Below, piece after piece: positions 7,822 to 18,516 of a DNA stretch of 64,000 bases. This DNA comes from Aminipila luticellarii. Lineage in GTDB: Bacteria; Bacillota; Clostridia; Peptostreptococcales; Anaerovoracaceae. Below the pieces are notes generated by a model. The model saw nothing but the letters and a program-made list of their open reading frames with translations. It made no database searches and was not told where the DNA came from. Position 1 is the first letter of the stretch. Every line of letters begins with the position of its first letter. The DNA lies in NCBI RefSeq assembly GCF_004103735.1, contig NZ_CP035281.1:1116001-1180000 (forward strand), written 5' to 3'. A program made the translations under genes and the position numbers.

Positions 7822-9633
7822 ATGGACTCATACCAGAAACATATAAGAAATTTTAGCATTATTGCACATATAGATCACGGTAAATCCACTTTAGCCGACA
7901 GAATTATTGAGAATACTGGATTAGTGGCGCATAGAGACATGAAGGAACAGTTTTTGGACAACATGGATTTAGAGCGTGAAAGAGGAATTACGATTAAGCT
8001 ACAGACCACCCGGCTTGTTTATAAGGCCAAGAATGGTGAGGAATATATCTTTAATTTAATCGATACTCCGGGTCATGTGGACTTTACTTATGAGGTTTCA
8101 AGGAGTTTGGCTGCCTGCGAAGGAGCCGTGCTGATCGTAGATGCAACCCAAGGAGTGGAAGCTCAGACGCTGGCAAATGTTTATTTGGCTCTGGATGAAA
8201 ATCTGGAGATCATTCCTACTTTGAATAAGATTGATTTGGCCAGTGCAAGACCGGATGAAGTAAAATTGGAAATCGAGGACATCATCGGTATAGATGCAGA
8301 AAATGCACCGCTTGTCTCCGCAAAAGAGGGAATCGGGATTGAAGACTTGCTTGAAGCTATTGTGGCTCAGGTTCCCGCTCCTTCCGGCAGCATAGAAGGA
8401 AAGCTCAAGGCGTTGATTTTTGACTCGTATTATGACAACTACAAGGGCGTTGTTATTTACACCCGGGTATTTGACGGCAGAGTGAAAAAAGGCGATATGA
8501 TCCGCATGATGAATACAAAGAAAAAGTATGAGGTCACGGAGGTCGGCGTATGCTCTCCGGGGCCGGTGGCCTGCAAGGAGCTCAGAGCCGGCGAGGTAGG
8601 ATATATTTGTGCCAGCATTAAACAGGTGGCTGATGCCAGGGTGGGAGACACCATTACCCTTGATGCGGATCCTACGGAGGAATCGCTGCCCGGATATAAA
8701 AAGGTTCAGTCCATGGTCTACTGCGGCATATACCCGGCGGAGGGTGAAAAATATGAAAATGTCAAGGATGCACTGGAGAAACTTCAGGTAAACGATGCCG
8801 CATTCAATTTTGAAGCAGAAACTTCGCAGGCTTTGGGATTCGGTTTTCGATGCGGATTTCTGGGACTTCTCCATATGGAGATTATTGTGGAAAGGCTGGA
8901 AAGAGAATTTAATCTGGCCGTTATCACTACGTCACCAAGCGTAATTTACAGGGTGGTCTTAAATAATGGTGAGATTCAGATGATTCAGAATCCGTCCAAT
9001 CTGCCAAAGCTTACGGAGATATCTTATATCGAAGAACCTATTGTCAAGGCAGATATTATGATTCCGAAAGAGTATGTGGGCGCTATCATGGAGCTCTGTC
9101 AGGACAGGCGGGGAAAAATGATCCACATGGAATACATTACAGAGACCCGAGTGCAGCTTCACTATGAAATGCCGCTCAATGAAGTCATTTATGATTTTTT
9201 TGACGCCTTAAAATCCAAGACCAGAGGATACGGCTCTTTGGATTACGAATTTATCCGGTATGAACGCTCTCAGGTGGTCAAGCTGGACGTGCTGTTAAAC
9301 AAAGATCTGGTAGATGCTTTTTCTATGATTGTACACGAATCCAAAGCTTATGCAAGAGGAAAGTTTGTTTGTGAAAAGCTGAAAGAAATTATTCCTATGC
9401 ATCAGTTTGAAGTTCCTATTCAAGCGGCTATCGGGCAGAAGATCATTGCCAGAGAGACGGTGCGGGCTTATCGTAAGGACGTCATTGCAAAGTGCTACGG
9501 CGGAGATATTTCCCGTAAGAAAAAGCTGCTTGAAAAGCAGAAAGAGGGAAAGAAGAGGATGAGACAGTTCGGCACGGTGGAAGTCCCACAGGAAGCGTTT
9601 ACAGCAGTGCTCAAATATGATGACAATAAATAA
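7822..9633 (+). CDS. lepA: Elongation factor 4 (LepA) GTPase
   Basis: Ribosome-associated translational GTPase of the EF-G-like class, implicated in back-translocation or 30S biogenesis. The 603-residue length is typical. G-domain motifs are complete: [12 protein letters not shown] near residues 15-26, RGITIK, DTPGH near 80 and NKID near 134. The LepA-specific C-terminal domain ends in [17 protein letters not shown]. The start follows GAGGAGG. The gene is followed by a perfect hairpin terminator at 9650-9678, and the downstream neighbour on this strand is hemW, as in B. subtilis. Confidence 0.98.
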   Translation: MDSYQKHIRNFSIIAHIDHGKSTLADRIIENTGLVAHRDMKEQFLDNMDLERERGITIKLQTTRLVYKAKNGEEYIFNLIDTPGHVDFTYEVSRSLAACEGAVLIVDATQGVEAQTLANVYLALDENLEIIPTLNKIDLASARPDEVKLEIEDIIGIDAENAPLVSAKEGIGIEDLLEAIVAQVPAPSGSIEGKLKALIFDSYYDNYKGVVIYTRVFDGRVKKGDMIRMMNTKKKYEVTEVGVCSPGPVACKELRAGEVGYICASIKQVADARVGDTITLDADPTEESLPGYKKVQSMVYCGIYPAEGEKYENVKDALEKLQVNDAAFNFEAETSQALGFGFRCGFLGLLHMEIIVERLEREFNLAVITTSPSVIYRVVLNNGEIQMIQNPSNLPKLTEISYIEEPIVKADIMIPKEYVGAIMELCQDRRGKMIHMEYITETRVQLHYEMPLNEVIYDFFDALKSKTRGYGSLDYEFIRYERSQVVKLDVLLNKDLVDAFSMIVHESKAYARGKFVCEKLKEIIPMHQFEVPIQAAIGQKIIARETVRAYRKDVIAKCYGGDISRKKKLLEKQKEGKKRMRQFGTVEVPQEAFTAVLKYDDNK

Positions 9634-9649
9634 AGAACCATTGAAAACC

Positions 9650-9685
9650 AAGACCTTAGAATTAGTTTCTAAGGTCTTACTTTTT
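9650..9685 (+). terminator. Intrinsic terminator after lepA
   Basis: A perfect 12-base stem: AAGACCTTAGAA (9650-9661) pairs with TTCTAAGGTCTT (9667-9678), followed by ACTTTTT. It also lies just downstream of the small minus-strand gene and may serve both. Confidence 0.85.
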
Positions 9686-9700
9686 CAGTGCTTTTACATC

Positions 9701-9904
9701 TTATTCCTGATGTTGATCGATCTGATCATTGACAGCTTGCTTTCCCAGAGAAGTCAGCGCTCTGGAGGGTAAATCTCCATAGTCGACTTCCTGATTTCCG
9801 TTTTGTATTTTGGCAAGCTCTTTGCCTCGATCCACCAGCGGCTTTGTCATTAAATTACCGATTTCTTTTGATGTTAAATTGCCCAGATCTACTTGATCCT
9901 TCAT
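9701..9904 (-). CDS. Small SASP-like protein with internal repeat
   Basis: A 67-residue hydrophilic protein with a very strong ribosome site (AGGAGGTGA) before its ATG. Residues 8-21 (GNLTSKEIGNLMTK) resemble the conserved second block of alpha/beta-type small acid-soluble spore proteins (GNLTSRENG...GGxMTK). A related block occurs again 35 residues later (VDYGDLPSRALTSLG, from residue 40). The usual first SASP block and the GPR cleavage sequence are not evident, so this is either a strongly diverged SASP or an unrelated small spore or stress protein. The presence of gpr nearby is suggestive only. Confidence 0.6.
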   Translation of the reverse strand: MKDQVDLGNLTSKEIGNLMTKPLVDRGKELAKIQNGNQEVDYGDLPSRALTSLGKQAVNDQIDQHQE

Positions 9905-10052
9905 AGTATCACCTCCTCACCTTAGCCTAACCAAATCTTGTGAAGGTATTCTTTAAGGGCTGATATGAAAGAAGGTTTTTAGGATAATAGTTTTCATTCC
10001 TCTGTTCTTATGATAAAGTTAAAGACATAAATGTAAAATTTGTGGAGGCATT

Positions 10053-11237
10053 ATGAAAAATCTGGGAATATATATACACATACCCTTTTGTATAAAAAAA
10101 TGTTTATACTGTGATTTTCTATCTTTTGAAAATACAGCAGGTGGTCTGCACAGAGAATATGTGAATGCTGTCATGAGAGAACTGGACTTTTACAGCAATA
10201 TTTACGATAACAAATTTATAGTAGATTCGATATTCTTTGGCGGAGGAACACCTTCCTTAATAGATGCCCGTTTGATGAAAGAAATACTTTTATGGATAAA
10301 ACAAAAGTATCAGGTGGACAAAAAAGCCGAAATAACCATCGAATGCAATCCAAAGACTATTGATGCAGAAAAGCTGAGAATTTACAAGGAGGCCGGAATC
10401 AACCGGATCAGTATTGGTGTACAAACTTTAAATGATATGGAACTTATCTCTCTGGGGAGGGTGCATCGGTCGGAAGATGCCAAAGAAACATATGCCTTAG
10501 CAAGACAAGCCGGGTTTGACAATATAAATATGGACTTAATGTTTGCCATACCAAGCCATACTTGTGCCGTATGGCAGGAGACTTTAAAACAGGCGGTCTG
10601 TTTAAATCCGGAACATATTTCATTTTACAGCCTGCAGCTCGAAGAAAAAACCAAGTATTTTGAGATGTTTGAAAAGGGTGAGCTGGAACTGGTATCAGAT
10701 GATGTAGACAGAGAAATGTATCACTTCGCATCAAAATTCTTAAAAAAGTCTGGATATCACCATTATGAAATTTCAAATTGTGCAAAACCCGGCTTTGAAT
10801 GCAGGCATAATCTGAAATATTGGTCGATGGCCGACTATCTGGGGATTGGTCTTGGAGCTCACTCTTATGTGAACGGAGAGCGGTTCAGCAATGTCCGTGA
10901 TTTAGCCAAGTATATCGGAATACTTGGATCGGGAGACGTGACTATACCGGCGAAGGAGGAAAAGGCTAGGCCAAAATGGGTTGAATGGCGGCATATCAAC
11001 GCGGAATGGGACGATATAGTAGACTTTATCATAACGGGAATGAGAAGAGAGGAAGGGATAGGCTTAAGGGAATTTGAGAGAAGGTTTGGAAAGAAACTGT
11101 TTGAAGTCTATCCGGAGCAGGAAGGGTTGATAAGGGAATATGTTGAAAAAGGAATGCTCCTTTTGGATGAGAACCGAATGCGTTTTACCATAAAAGGAGT
11201 GGATGTGTCCAATACCATACTGGCAGAGTTTGTGTGA
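10053..11237 (+). CDS. hemW: HemW-like radical SAM protein
   Basis: Member of the coproporphyrinogen III oxidase-like radical SAM group; HemW proteins act in heme trafficking and are often misnamed HemN. The 394-residue protein carries the cluster motif Cys13, Cys17, Cys20 followed by Asp-Phe (CxxxCxxCDF), FFGGGTPS, a Gly-rich SAM region and the C-terminal HemW region with GLGAHSY. True HemN has a further Cys (CxxxCxxCxC), which is absent here. The start follows GTGGAGG. Gene order lepA-hemW-(insert)-hrcA matches the Firmicutes heat-shock locus. Confidence 0.92.
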   Translation: MKNLGIYIHIPFCIKKCLYCDFLSFENTAGGLHREYVNAVMRELDFYSNIYDNKFIVDSIFFGGGTPSLIDARLMKEILLWIKQKYQVDKKAEITIECNPKTIDAEKLRIYKEAGINRISIGVQTLNDMELISLGRVHRSEDAKETYALARQAGFDNINMDLMFAIPSHTCAVWQETLKQAVCLNPEHISFYSLQLEEKTKYFEMFEKGELELVSDDVDREMYHFASKFLKKSGYHHYEISNCAKPGFECRHNLKYWSMADYLGIGLGAHSYVNGERFSNVRDLAKYIGILGSGDVTIPAKEEKARPKWVEWRHINAEWDDIVDFIITGMRREEGIGLREFERRFGKKLFEVYPEQEGLIREYVEKGMLLLDENRMRFTIKGVDVSNTILAEFV

Positions 11238-11247
11238 GATTAAATTA

Positions 11248-11292
11248 TTGACAAACGATAATTTATAGCATATGATAAAAGAGAAATTATCG
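11248..11292 (+). promoter_or_regulatory. Sigma-A promoter with flanking inverted repeat
   Basis: TTGACA (11248-11253) and TATGAT (11271-11276) are 17 bases apart, a near-consensus promoter. The inverted repeat CGATAATTT (11257-11265) and AAATTATCG (11284-11292) flanks the -10, which is where a repressor dyad would sit. The small HTH protein encoded downstream is an obvious candidate binder (inference). Confidence 0.7.
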
Positions 11293-11328
11293 CAAAACAA
11301 TAATTATAAAAATAAAGGGGTAGTGGGT

Positions 11329-12315
11329 ATGGAGACAAAGAAATTTGATTTATTCGTATGTTTTGCAGCTTTTGGTTCTGCTTTATTGTCGGTAGGGTTG
11401 TATTTGGGAGGAAAAATATCAGCCGTATACAGCTTCCTTTATATGCCTGCGGAGGCCGTGTCTAATTTGGTCAGATGGCTTTCCTTTCGTTCAGCAGCAG
11501 GCAATATGGCTGCCTGGCTGCTATATGCAGGAATATGTCTGATTCCCGCAGGCTTTGTAATTGTAAAAAGATTGAGAAAAGGTCAGTGTACGCCAGATAA
11601 TAAAAAAAGTAAAACAGAACGGACAGACTATATCCTTCTGATGCTGTCTGCTTATTTATTTTTCATGCTGTATTGTTTTATCAACCCCGGCATTCTATCT
11701 GTTTTTATACCCGATGGGATTGGTACGGAGTGGATAGATGCCTTACCGATTCTTAAAATTATTTTAGCTAATATGGCGTATTCCCTGGGAATCGGTTATG
11801 CTGTCCTGAAATTTGCCGCAGACTTTCAGAGTATAGATATATGGAGAAAGACCGAACATCTTTTGATTTTTTGTACGATCCTATATGTGGCGATGACTTG
11901 TTTCATCCTGCCTTTAAACTTGTTTCAGGAATATGAAAATGTCTCTTCAGCCGGAGGCCAAGCAGCCGTTCTCTTTCAATTCTTTTTAAAACTTTTACCT
12001 ACAGCCTGTCTGGTAGGAATCATGCAATCCGGAGTTCTGTTGATCCATTCGCTGAAAGAAAATAAATATGAACGGGGAGCCGCTGAAATAGCCATGCTCA
12101 TGGCATCCAGAAGCCGAAAGACCGTTGTCGTATCCGTTCTATGCAATATTGCTCAGAATGTGACTCAGTTTATCTTATGGCGGGGAACGAACCATGTGAA
12201 TATTTTACTGAATATACCGTTCCTGCCTTTGATTTTGGCTTTTGCAGGGCTGTTACTGGCCGAATATATGAAGGAAAGTTCATCTCTTTATGATGATAAT
12301 CAGATGATTATATAA
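11329..12315 (+). CDS. Polytopic membrane protein, unknown function
   Basis: Integral membrane protein of about 328 residues with roughly eight hydrophobic segments spread over its length and a short basic cytoplasmic loop (KRLRKGQCTPDNKKSKTER). No family was recognised and no catalytic motif is visible. The start at 11329 is chosen because AAAGGGG lies eight bases before it; the longer reading frame from 11272 would begin inside the promoter. It is followed after 30 bases by a small HTH regulator and then a lipoprotein, and the three look like one transcription unit. Confidence 0.7.
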   Translation: METKKFDLFVCFAAFGSALLSVGLYLGGKISAVYSFLYMPAEAVSNLVRWLSFRSAAGNMAAWLLYAGICLIPAGFVIVKRLRKGQCTPDNKKSKTERTDYILLMLSAYLFFMLYCFINPGILSVFIPDGIGTEWIDALPILKIILANMAYSLGIGYAVLKFAADFQSIDIWRKTEHLLIFCTILYVAMTCFILPLNLFQEYENVSSAGGQAAVLFQFFLKLLPTACLVGIMQSGVLLIHSLKENKYERGAAEIAMLMASRSRKTVVVSVLCNIAQNVTQFILWRGTNHVNILLNIPFLPLILAFAGLLLAEYMKESSSLYDDNQMII

Positions 12316-12345
12316 ATATAAAAATGGATAAGAGCGGAGGAGAAA

Positions 12346-12582
12346 ATGGCGATAGAGGTTCATTTAGATGAGATACTGAAAAAAAAGAATATGACCTCCA
12401 AGGAACTTTGCGGATTAGTATCCATAACGGAAGCAAATCTTTCTGTGTTAAGAAGTGGCAAAGCGAAAGGGGTACGGTTCAATACGATCAACAAAATCTG
12501 CTTTTATTTGCAGTGTGATGTGGGAGATTTATTAAAATTTGATGGAGAATTGGGGGAAGAAGAAAATGAGCAGGGCATATAG
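12346..12582 (+). CDS. Small Cro/CI-type HTH regulator
   Basis: A 78-residue protein consisting almost only of an HTH_3-type DNA-binding domain (LDEILKKKNMTSKELCGLVSITEANLSVLRSGKAKGVRFNTINKICFYLQCDVGDLL). It resembles the YozG-like stand-alone regulators that accompany small membrane proteins in Firmicutes. It starts after GCGGAGGAGAAA and overlaps the following lipoprotein gene by 17 bases, so translation is probably coupled. It may control its own operon through the dyad at 11257-11292 (inference). Confidence 0.85.
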   Translation: MAIEVHLDEILKKKNMTSKELCGLVSITEANLSVLRSGKAKGVRFNTINKICFYLQCDVGDLLKFDGELGEEENEQGI

Positions 12583-13609
12583 AAAGTGGGGATTATTTGC
12601 TTTTATCTCGTTTGTAACGTTGATAGGCTTAAGCGGCTGTGGTCTGGCGAACCCCGCATTACAGGATTTGAAAAACGGAGATAAATTGATAGGAATATTT
12701 GTTGCGTTTGAAGAGGATTTAAAAGACTACGAAATGCAGAACGGAGACACCTTATATTATCAGGAGAAAAAGCTTGTGAGGGCAGACAAAAGTGTTGAAA
12801 AACTTACAGATGAAGAAATACAGGGATTTAACAATGGTTTTATTGTGGAGGGAAAAAGGCAGGAGAATGACTGTTATACCTTTGATAATATAGATGGGTA
12901 TTACATGGGGTATACAGAAAGAAATTTTGAAGAGGACGGAGAAAATTATTCCGGTATGGATAGTCACTTTTCTGATGGAATATATGATACCCATATCGAT
13001 TCAGAGGCAAAGGGATCTGAAGGAGATGACCGTATAGGAGAAGAAATTCATTCTTTACAGGGGACCATTGGAATCAGTTCCAAGAAAGAGGGGGAATTAG
13101 CAATCAATAATGTGTATGAAAGAGCTGACGGCAGCGTTTATACGAAGATTCCCGCTTCCAATGTCCTTATAGTAAATCCTGATTCCGGCGGCGGTGTACA
13201 GACCATGTCCGTTTCGGAAAGCTATGCTGCAAATTTGACGGGTACAGGCCTGTCAAGTAAAGAGAAAAAGAAAACCAGCCGTTTTTCCATCTCTATAGAA
13301 CAAGTAAATGAGTTAAAAAGTGCCGTGATCAGAGAGATGGATAACGATCACGGATTGATTAAAATAGTAAACGTAGATTTGACCAAGAAAGATCAACGGC
13401 TGCAGTTGGATGGAAAAACGGAATATGTTATAGTTGAAGAACACTTTTTGGATAGAAGCGGAAAACCGTACAGTAAAAGAACGGCTTACGATTGTGCTCA
13501 GATTGGTGAAGCAGACGCATCCGGAAATGAAACAGTTGGCGCACACACTTTCTATCGGACTAAAAGAAATGGTAGAATAGCGTTAGTAGATGTAAATTTT
13601 GTGAGGTAG
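12566..13609 (+). CDS. Putative lipoprotein, unknown function
   Basis: A secreted, membrane-anchored protein of about 347 residues. The N-terminus is a typical lipoprotein signal: basic SRAYRKWG, a hydrophobic stretch, then the lipobox LSGC with Cys25. The mature part is acidic and predicted mainly beta, without recognised domains or metal motifs. The start at 12566 follows GGGGGAAGAAG; the ORF extension upstream lies inside the HTH gene. Its co-location with a polytopic membrane protein and an HTH protein suggests a cell-surface sensing or stress operon, but the substrate is unknown. Confidence 0.75.
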   Translation: MSRAYRKWGLFAFISFVTLIGLSGCGLANPALQDLKNGDKLIGIFVAFEEDLKDYEMQNGDTLYYQEKKLVRADKSVEKLTDEEIQGFNNGFIVEGKRQENDCYTFDNIDGYYMGYTERNFEEDGENYSGMDSHFSDGIYDTHIDSEAKGSEGDDRIGEEIHSLQGTIGISSKKEGELAINNVYERADGSVYTKIPASNVLIVNPDSGGGVQTMSVSESYAANLTGTGLSSKEKKKTSRFSISIEQVNELKSAVIREMDNDHGLIKIVNVDLTKKDQRLQLDGKTEYVIVEEHFLDRSGKPYSKRTAYDCAQIGEADASGNETVGAHTFYRTKRNGRIALVDVNFVR

Positions 13610-13615
13610 AGGTAG

Positions 13616-15112
<1,497 letters not shown>

Positions 15113-15140
15113 AAACAAGGGAGTAGGGAGTATAGTATAC

Positions 15141-15803
15141 ATGAAAAAATTGGAGATAGAGAACAACATCGGAGATTTCGTAGTCATAGATAATATAAGG
15201 GATTTTATGGTCTTAATGGACGATTTAAAAAATGAAGGCGGAGATATAGAAGAAAGGTATATCACAGCCTTAACGGAAGAAAATACGGATTTGTCTGCTG
15301 TGTCCGGATCAGAGCTTATTTTTGAAAACTGCGTATTCACCAGAGCGGTATTTCAAAAATCATACTTTAAAAATTGTCTTTTTAAAAACTGCGATTTCTC
15401 AAATTGTGATTTTAACAGCAGTACTTTCCATCATTGCAGGTTCCAAAATGTAAAAGGCGTAGGAACTGATTTTTCAGAAAGTGTATTTAAAAATACAGAA
15501 ATAAAGGAATGCCTGTTCCGTTATGCGGTATTCACTTCCTCTCTTTTGGATGACTGTGATATAGAAGAAAGCGATATGACGGAGGCTTACCTGGACGATT
15601 GCAAAATAAAAAAGCTGGTTTTAGCTGATGTTAATTTAATAAGAGCAAACTTTTATAAAACAGCATTAAAGGGGTTAGACTTAAGGACTTGCCAAATAGA
15701 CGGGCTCCTCTTGTCTGCGGAAGCAAAAGAGCTAAAGGGAGCCGTAGTGGAATTGCTTCAAGCAGCAGAGTTAGCGAAAATACTAGGCATTATTATAAAA
15801 TAA
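15141..15803 (+). CDS. Pentapeptide-repeat protein
   Basis: About 220 residues, mostly made of tandem pentapeptides with a central Phe or Leu (for example CVFTRAVFQKSYFKNCLFKN), which fold as a right-handed square beta-helix. An N-terminal 50-residue segment precedes the repeats, and the C-terminus (LLQAAELAKILGIIIK) resembles the capping helix of Firmicutes members. Some proteins of this class (Qnr, MfpA) bind DNA gyrase, but nothing here shows that activity. The start at 15141 is preferred over the upstream frame that overlaps glpK, because GGGAG lies about ten bases before it. Confidence 0.85.
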   Translation: MKKLEIENNIGDFVVIDNIRDFMVLMDDLKNEGGDIEERYITALTEENTDLSAVSGSELIFENCVFTRAVFQKSYFKNCLFKNCDFSNCDFNSSTFHHCRFQNVKGVGTDFSESVFKNTEIKECLFRYAVFTSSLLDDCDIEESDMTEAYLDDCKIKKLVLADVNLIRANFYKTALKGLDLRTCQIDGLLLSAEAKELKGAVVELLQAAELAKILGIIIK

Positions 15804-15863
15804 ATGGTATAATGAACACTACATATCATATCAAGAGACAAAATAATAGAGGAAGGAATTTTT

Positions 15864-16916
15864 ATGGAAAATAATATATCAAAGGAAGCTCCCAAAGTAT
15901 TAACACCCAAGCAGAGAAGCTTTATATTTGATAATCTCAGGGGTTTGGCCATTTGGTGCATACCGATTTCGCATTTTACCAGAGTAGGCGGTGAGTTTGT
16001 ACACGGTTCTCTGGGCGGCATTGTTTATATAACGATTAATGTATTTGTTATGCAGCTGTTTATGTTTTTATCCGGCTTTTTTTCAAAAAAGGTGGATCGG
16101 GCGAGGGAAACAGCTTTTAAGACGTTTATGCTGCCCTATTTGTTATTTACGTTAGTTTTTTACATATTTCGATATTTTTATTTTGGTCATGCCAATTTAG
16201 ACTTCTTAAAGCCTCCTTTTGCTTTATGGTTTTTATTTGCCGTATTTTTTTATCGATTTTATTTAAAAGATCTGGTAAAGATCAAGCATTTGCTTGCCAT
16301 AAGCATTGGAATCTATTTAATTACAGGGCTTTTGCCTGTAGATACGGATTATTTTGCACTAGGCAGGACCATTTCCTATTTTCCATTTTTTCTAATGGGA
16401 TATTACTGTACAAGCGAGCGGTTAAAAAAAGTACAATGCCTGAAAAAATGGCAGTGCATTCCACTGCTGGCAGTGCTGCTTGGCATATCTTATGGACTTG
16501 CTTACTATGTTAAAGTGCCGGTTGCTTTTTATTTATTAAAAACTACAGCGGCGGATATTGGTATTGCCTGGTACACAGATATAATCATGCGGGCGGTCGT
16601 ACTCCTGCTTGCAGTTCTATGGACTATTTTGCTATTAAATTTGATGCCGAACAAAAAGAATTATCTAGCGTATGTTGGGATGAATACTATGCCTATATAT
16701 ATGTTCCATTTGTTTGTAAGATATATTGTAAAAGAAAATGGATTCCCGTTCATAAACTGGACAGCCTATTATTTGTGGATATTTGGTGCAGCTTCTTTAT
16801 GCGTTATCATCTTCTCCAGTCCGCCTATTGCTAAGGCTTATGATGCGGTATTGGATAAGCTGTATGACGGATGGCTTATCCTTAAGAAAAAAATGGTGTA
16901 TGAAGAGGCCGAATAA
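15864..16916 (+). CDS. Acyltransferase 3 family membrane protein
   Basis: Integral membrane O-acyltransferase of the OafA/fucose-acetylase-like group, about 350 residues with around ten hydrophobic segments. The family signature FDNLRGLAI followed by a conserved His (SHF) is at residues 23-38. These enzymes usually acetylate surface glycans or lipids; the acceptor here is unknown. GAGGAAGGAATTTTT precedes the ATG. It stands alone between the pentapeptide gene and the liv operon, with a terminator-like hairpin 36 bases after the stop. Confidence 0.85.
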   Translation: MENNISKEAPKVLTPKQRSFIFDNLRGLAIWCIPISHFTRVGGEFVHGSLGGIVYITINVFVMQLFMFLSGFFSKKVDRARETAFKTFMLPYLLFTLVFYIFRYFYFGHANLDFLKPPFALWFLFAVFFYRFYLKDLVKIKHLLAISIGIYLITGLLPVDTDYFALGRTISYFPFFLMGYYCTSERLKKVQCLKKWQCIPLLAVLLGISYGLAYYVKVPVAFYLLKTTAADIGIAWYTDIIMRAVVLLLAVLWTILLLNLMPNKKNYLAYVGMNTMPIYMFHLFVRYIVKENGFPFINWTAYYLWIFGAASLCVIIFSSPPIAKAYDAVLDKLYDGWLILKKKMVYEEAE

Positions 16917-16951
16917 ATGAAATAAGACCGGAATAGATAAGGGGAACTTTT

Positions 16952-16988
16952 AAAAGAGACTGATTTTTTTGAAACAGTTTCTTTTTTT
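16952..16988 (+). terminator. Terminator after the acyltransferase gene
   Basis: AAAAGAGACTG (16952-16962) pairs with CAGTTTCTTTT (16975-16985), with one G-T pair, and the T-run continues to 16988. Confidence 0.65.
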
Positions 16989-17006
16989 AGTTGTTTATAT
17001 TGGAGG

Positions 17007-17027
17007 AAGTGGTGAAGCCACTTTTTT
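17007..17027 (+). terminator. Short second terminator-like hairpin
   Basis: AAGTGG (17007-17012) pairs with CCACTT (17018-17023) around a five-base loop and is followed by TTTT. It would back up the hairpin at 16952. Confidence 0.5.
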
Positions 17028-17302
17028 GTTGTCTATAATGAATGTGACAACCATATACTTTTAATGTGTACATATATTTTTTTAACAAATTTGCTCATTA
17101 AGGGGAAATAAATAAGACAAAGTTGAAGATGAGACAAAAAATTCAGTTAATTCTAAAAATTTATAATATTTTTTTGAAGCTTCTTGAAGCATTTTGAATC
17201 AATTTCATATAATTATCACAAATCAAGAACGAAAATGGTTTATAAAATAAGCTTTTATTCGGTCAATTTGTATTTATATTGTGTGTTTAGGAGGTAAAAA
17301 GA

Positions 17303-18493
17303 ATGAAGAGAAAATGGACTCTATTTGTGAGCATCCTCATGGTGCTCCTGCTTGCGGCTACCGGTTGCGGAAGCACCAACGGAGCCAGCGGTGACGCAAC
17401 AAAGGATCCCATTAAGATTGGTTGGATTGGTTCCCTGACAGGAGATCAGGCCCCTTGGGGAAAGTGTGAAAGCCAGACGGTTCAGATGCTGATCGATGAA
17501 ACCAATGCAAACGGCGGAGTATTAGGCCGTCAGCTGGAATTAGTCGCTCTCGATACGAAGGGGGATGCCAATGAAGCAGTGAATGCAGTAAAACGATTGG
17601 TATCTCAGGATAAGGTCTGTGCTATCTTAGGACCAAATGCTTCCGCACAGGCACTGGCAATTACCGGTGTACTGGAGTCTGCGGGAGTATCCGATATTGC
17701 AACAGTTGCTACAAATCCTAAGATTACCGTGAAGGATGACGGATCTGTAAATAAATACAATTTCCGTGTATGCTTTACCGATCCCTATCAAGGTTCTGTG
17801 GCTGCCGGATACGCAGCAGATGTTTTAAAATATAAGAATGCAGCTATTCTGTATGACGTAGCGAGCGATTACTCTCAGGGCTTTATGCAGTATTTCATTG
17901 AAACGTTCGAGGCAAAGGGCGGAACGATCGTTGCGAAAGAAGCCTTTAAGGCAGGCGATACAGATTTCAGACCGCAGTTAACGAAGATAAAAAAAGCAAA
18001 TCCGGATGTTATTCTGATGCCTTATTATTATAAAGAAGTAGCATTAAGTGCAAATCAGGCAAGAGATCTGGGTATAACCGCCACCTTGATGGGCGGAGAC
18101 GGATGGCCGTCAGATACATTATTTGAGATGGCAGGAAAATCGTTGGAGGGAAGCTATGTTGTAAACCATTTTGACTATAATGACCCGGAAGTAAAACCTC
18201 TTACAGAAGCCTACATAGCCAAATACGGCACGACTCCGGAAATAAATTGCTACATGGTACACGACGCATATAAGGTATTATTAGCAGCTATAGAAAAGGC
18301 AGGAAGTGCAGACCCTCAGGCTATAACCGATGCACTTACTCAGGTACAGGTCAAGGGTGTTACGGGAACTATAAAGCTTGGCGAAAAAACCCATAACCCA
18401 GAAGGAAAAGAAGCTGCTATTCAGAAGATCCAGCTGAACCCTGAGACAGGTGAGTATGAGTATGCATTTATGCAGAAGTATGGTGCAAATTAG
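17303..18493 (+). CDS. livK: Branched-chain amino acid ABC transporter, binding protein
   Basis: Lipoprotein that captures leucine, isoleucine, valine or a related amino acid outside the membrane and delivers it to LivHM. The signal peptide ends in a lipobox with Cys22 (LAATGC). The mature part matches the Peripla_BP_6 pattern: KIGWIGSLTGDQAPWGK, RQLELVALDTKGD, ILGPNASAQALAI and DYSQGF. At 396 residues it has family length. AGGAGG precedes the ATG. It is first of livKHMGF, but a strong hairpin separates it from livH, which would favour excess binding protein. Exact ligand is not determinable from sequence. Confidence 0.93.
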   Translation: MKRKWTLFVSILMVLLLAATGCGSTNGASGDATKDPIKIGWIGSLTGDQAPWGKCESQTVQMLIDETNANGGVLGRQLELVALDTKGDANEAVNAVKRLVSQDKVCAILGPNASAQALAITGVLESAGVSDIATVATNPKITVKDDGSVNKYNFRVCFTDPYQGSVAAGYAADVLKYKNAAILYDVASDYSQGFMQYFIETFEAKGGTIVAKEAFKAGDTDFRPQLTKIKKANPDVILMPYYYKEVALSANQARDLGITATLMGGDGWPSDTLFEMAGKSLEGSYVVNHFDYNDPEVKPLTEAYIAKYGTTPEINCYMVHDAYKVLLAAIEKAGSADPQAITDALTQVQVKGVTGTIKLGEKTHNPEGKEAAIQKIQLNPETGEYEYAFMQKYGAN

Positions 18494-18516
18494 TATTTTG
18501 TCGTAGGACTTCAACC

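Larger units (their letters stand above)
16917..17302. other. Intergenic region upstream of livK
   Basis: No gene is seen in these 386 bases. They contain two terminator-like hairpins (16952-16988 and 17007-17027), an inverted repeat GTTGTC/GACAAC (17028-17051) with TATAAT in its loop, and a long AT-rich leader. The 15-base block at 17138-17152 matches the Firmicutes CodY box at 11 positions, a weak hint at branched-chain amino acid control. A GAAGCTTC palindrome lies near 17177. No consensus promoter with both hexamers was found. Confidence 0.4.

Noticed and set aside
8098-8874. 258-residue open frame on the minus strand
   Set aside because: It lies wholly inside lepA, antisense to highly conserved GTPase sequence, with no ribosome site and no protein-like domain pattern.
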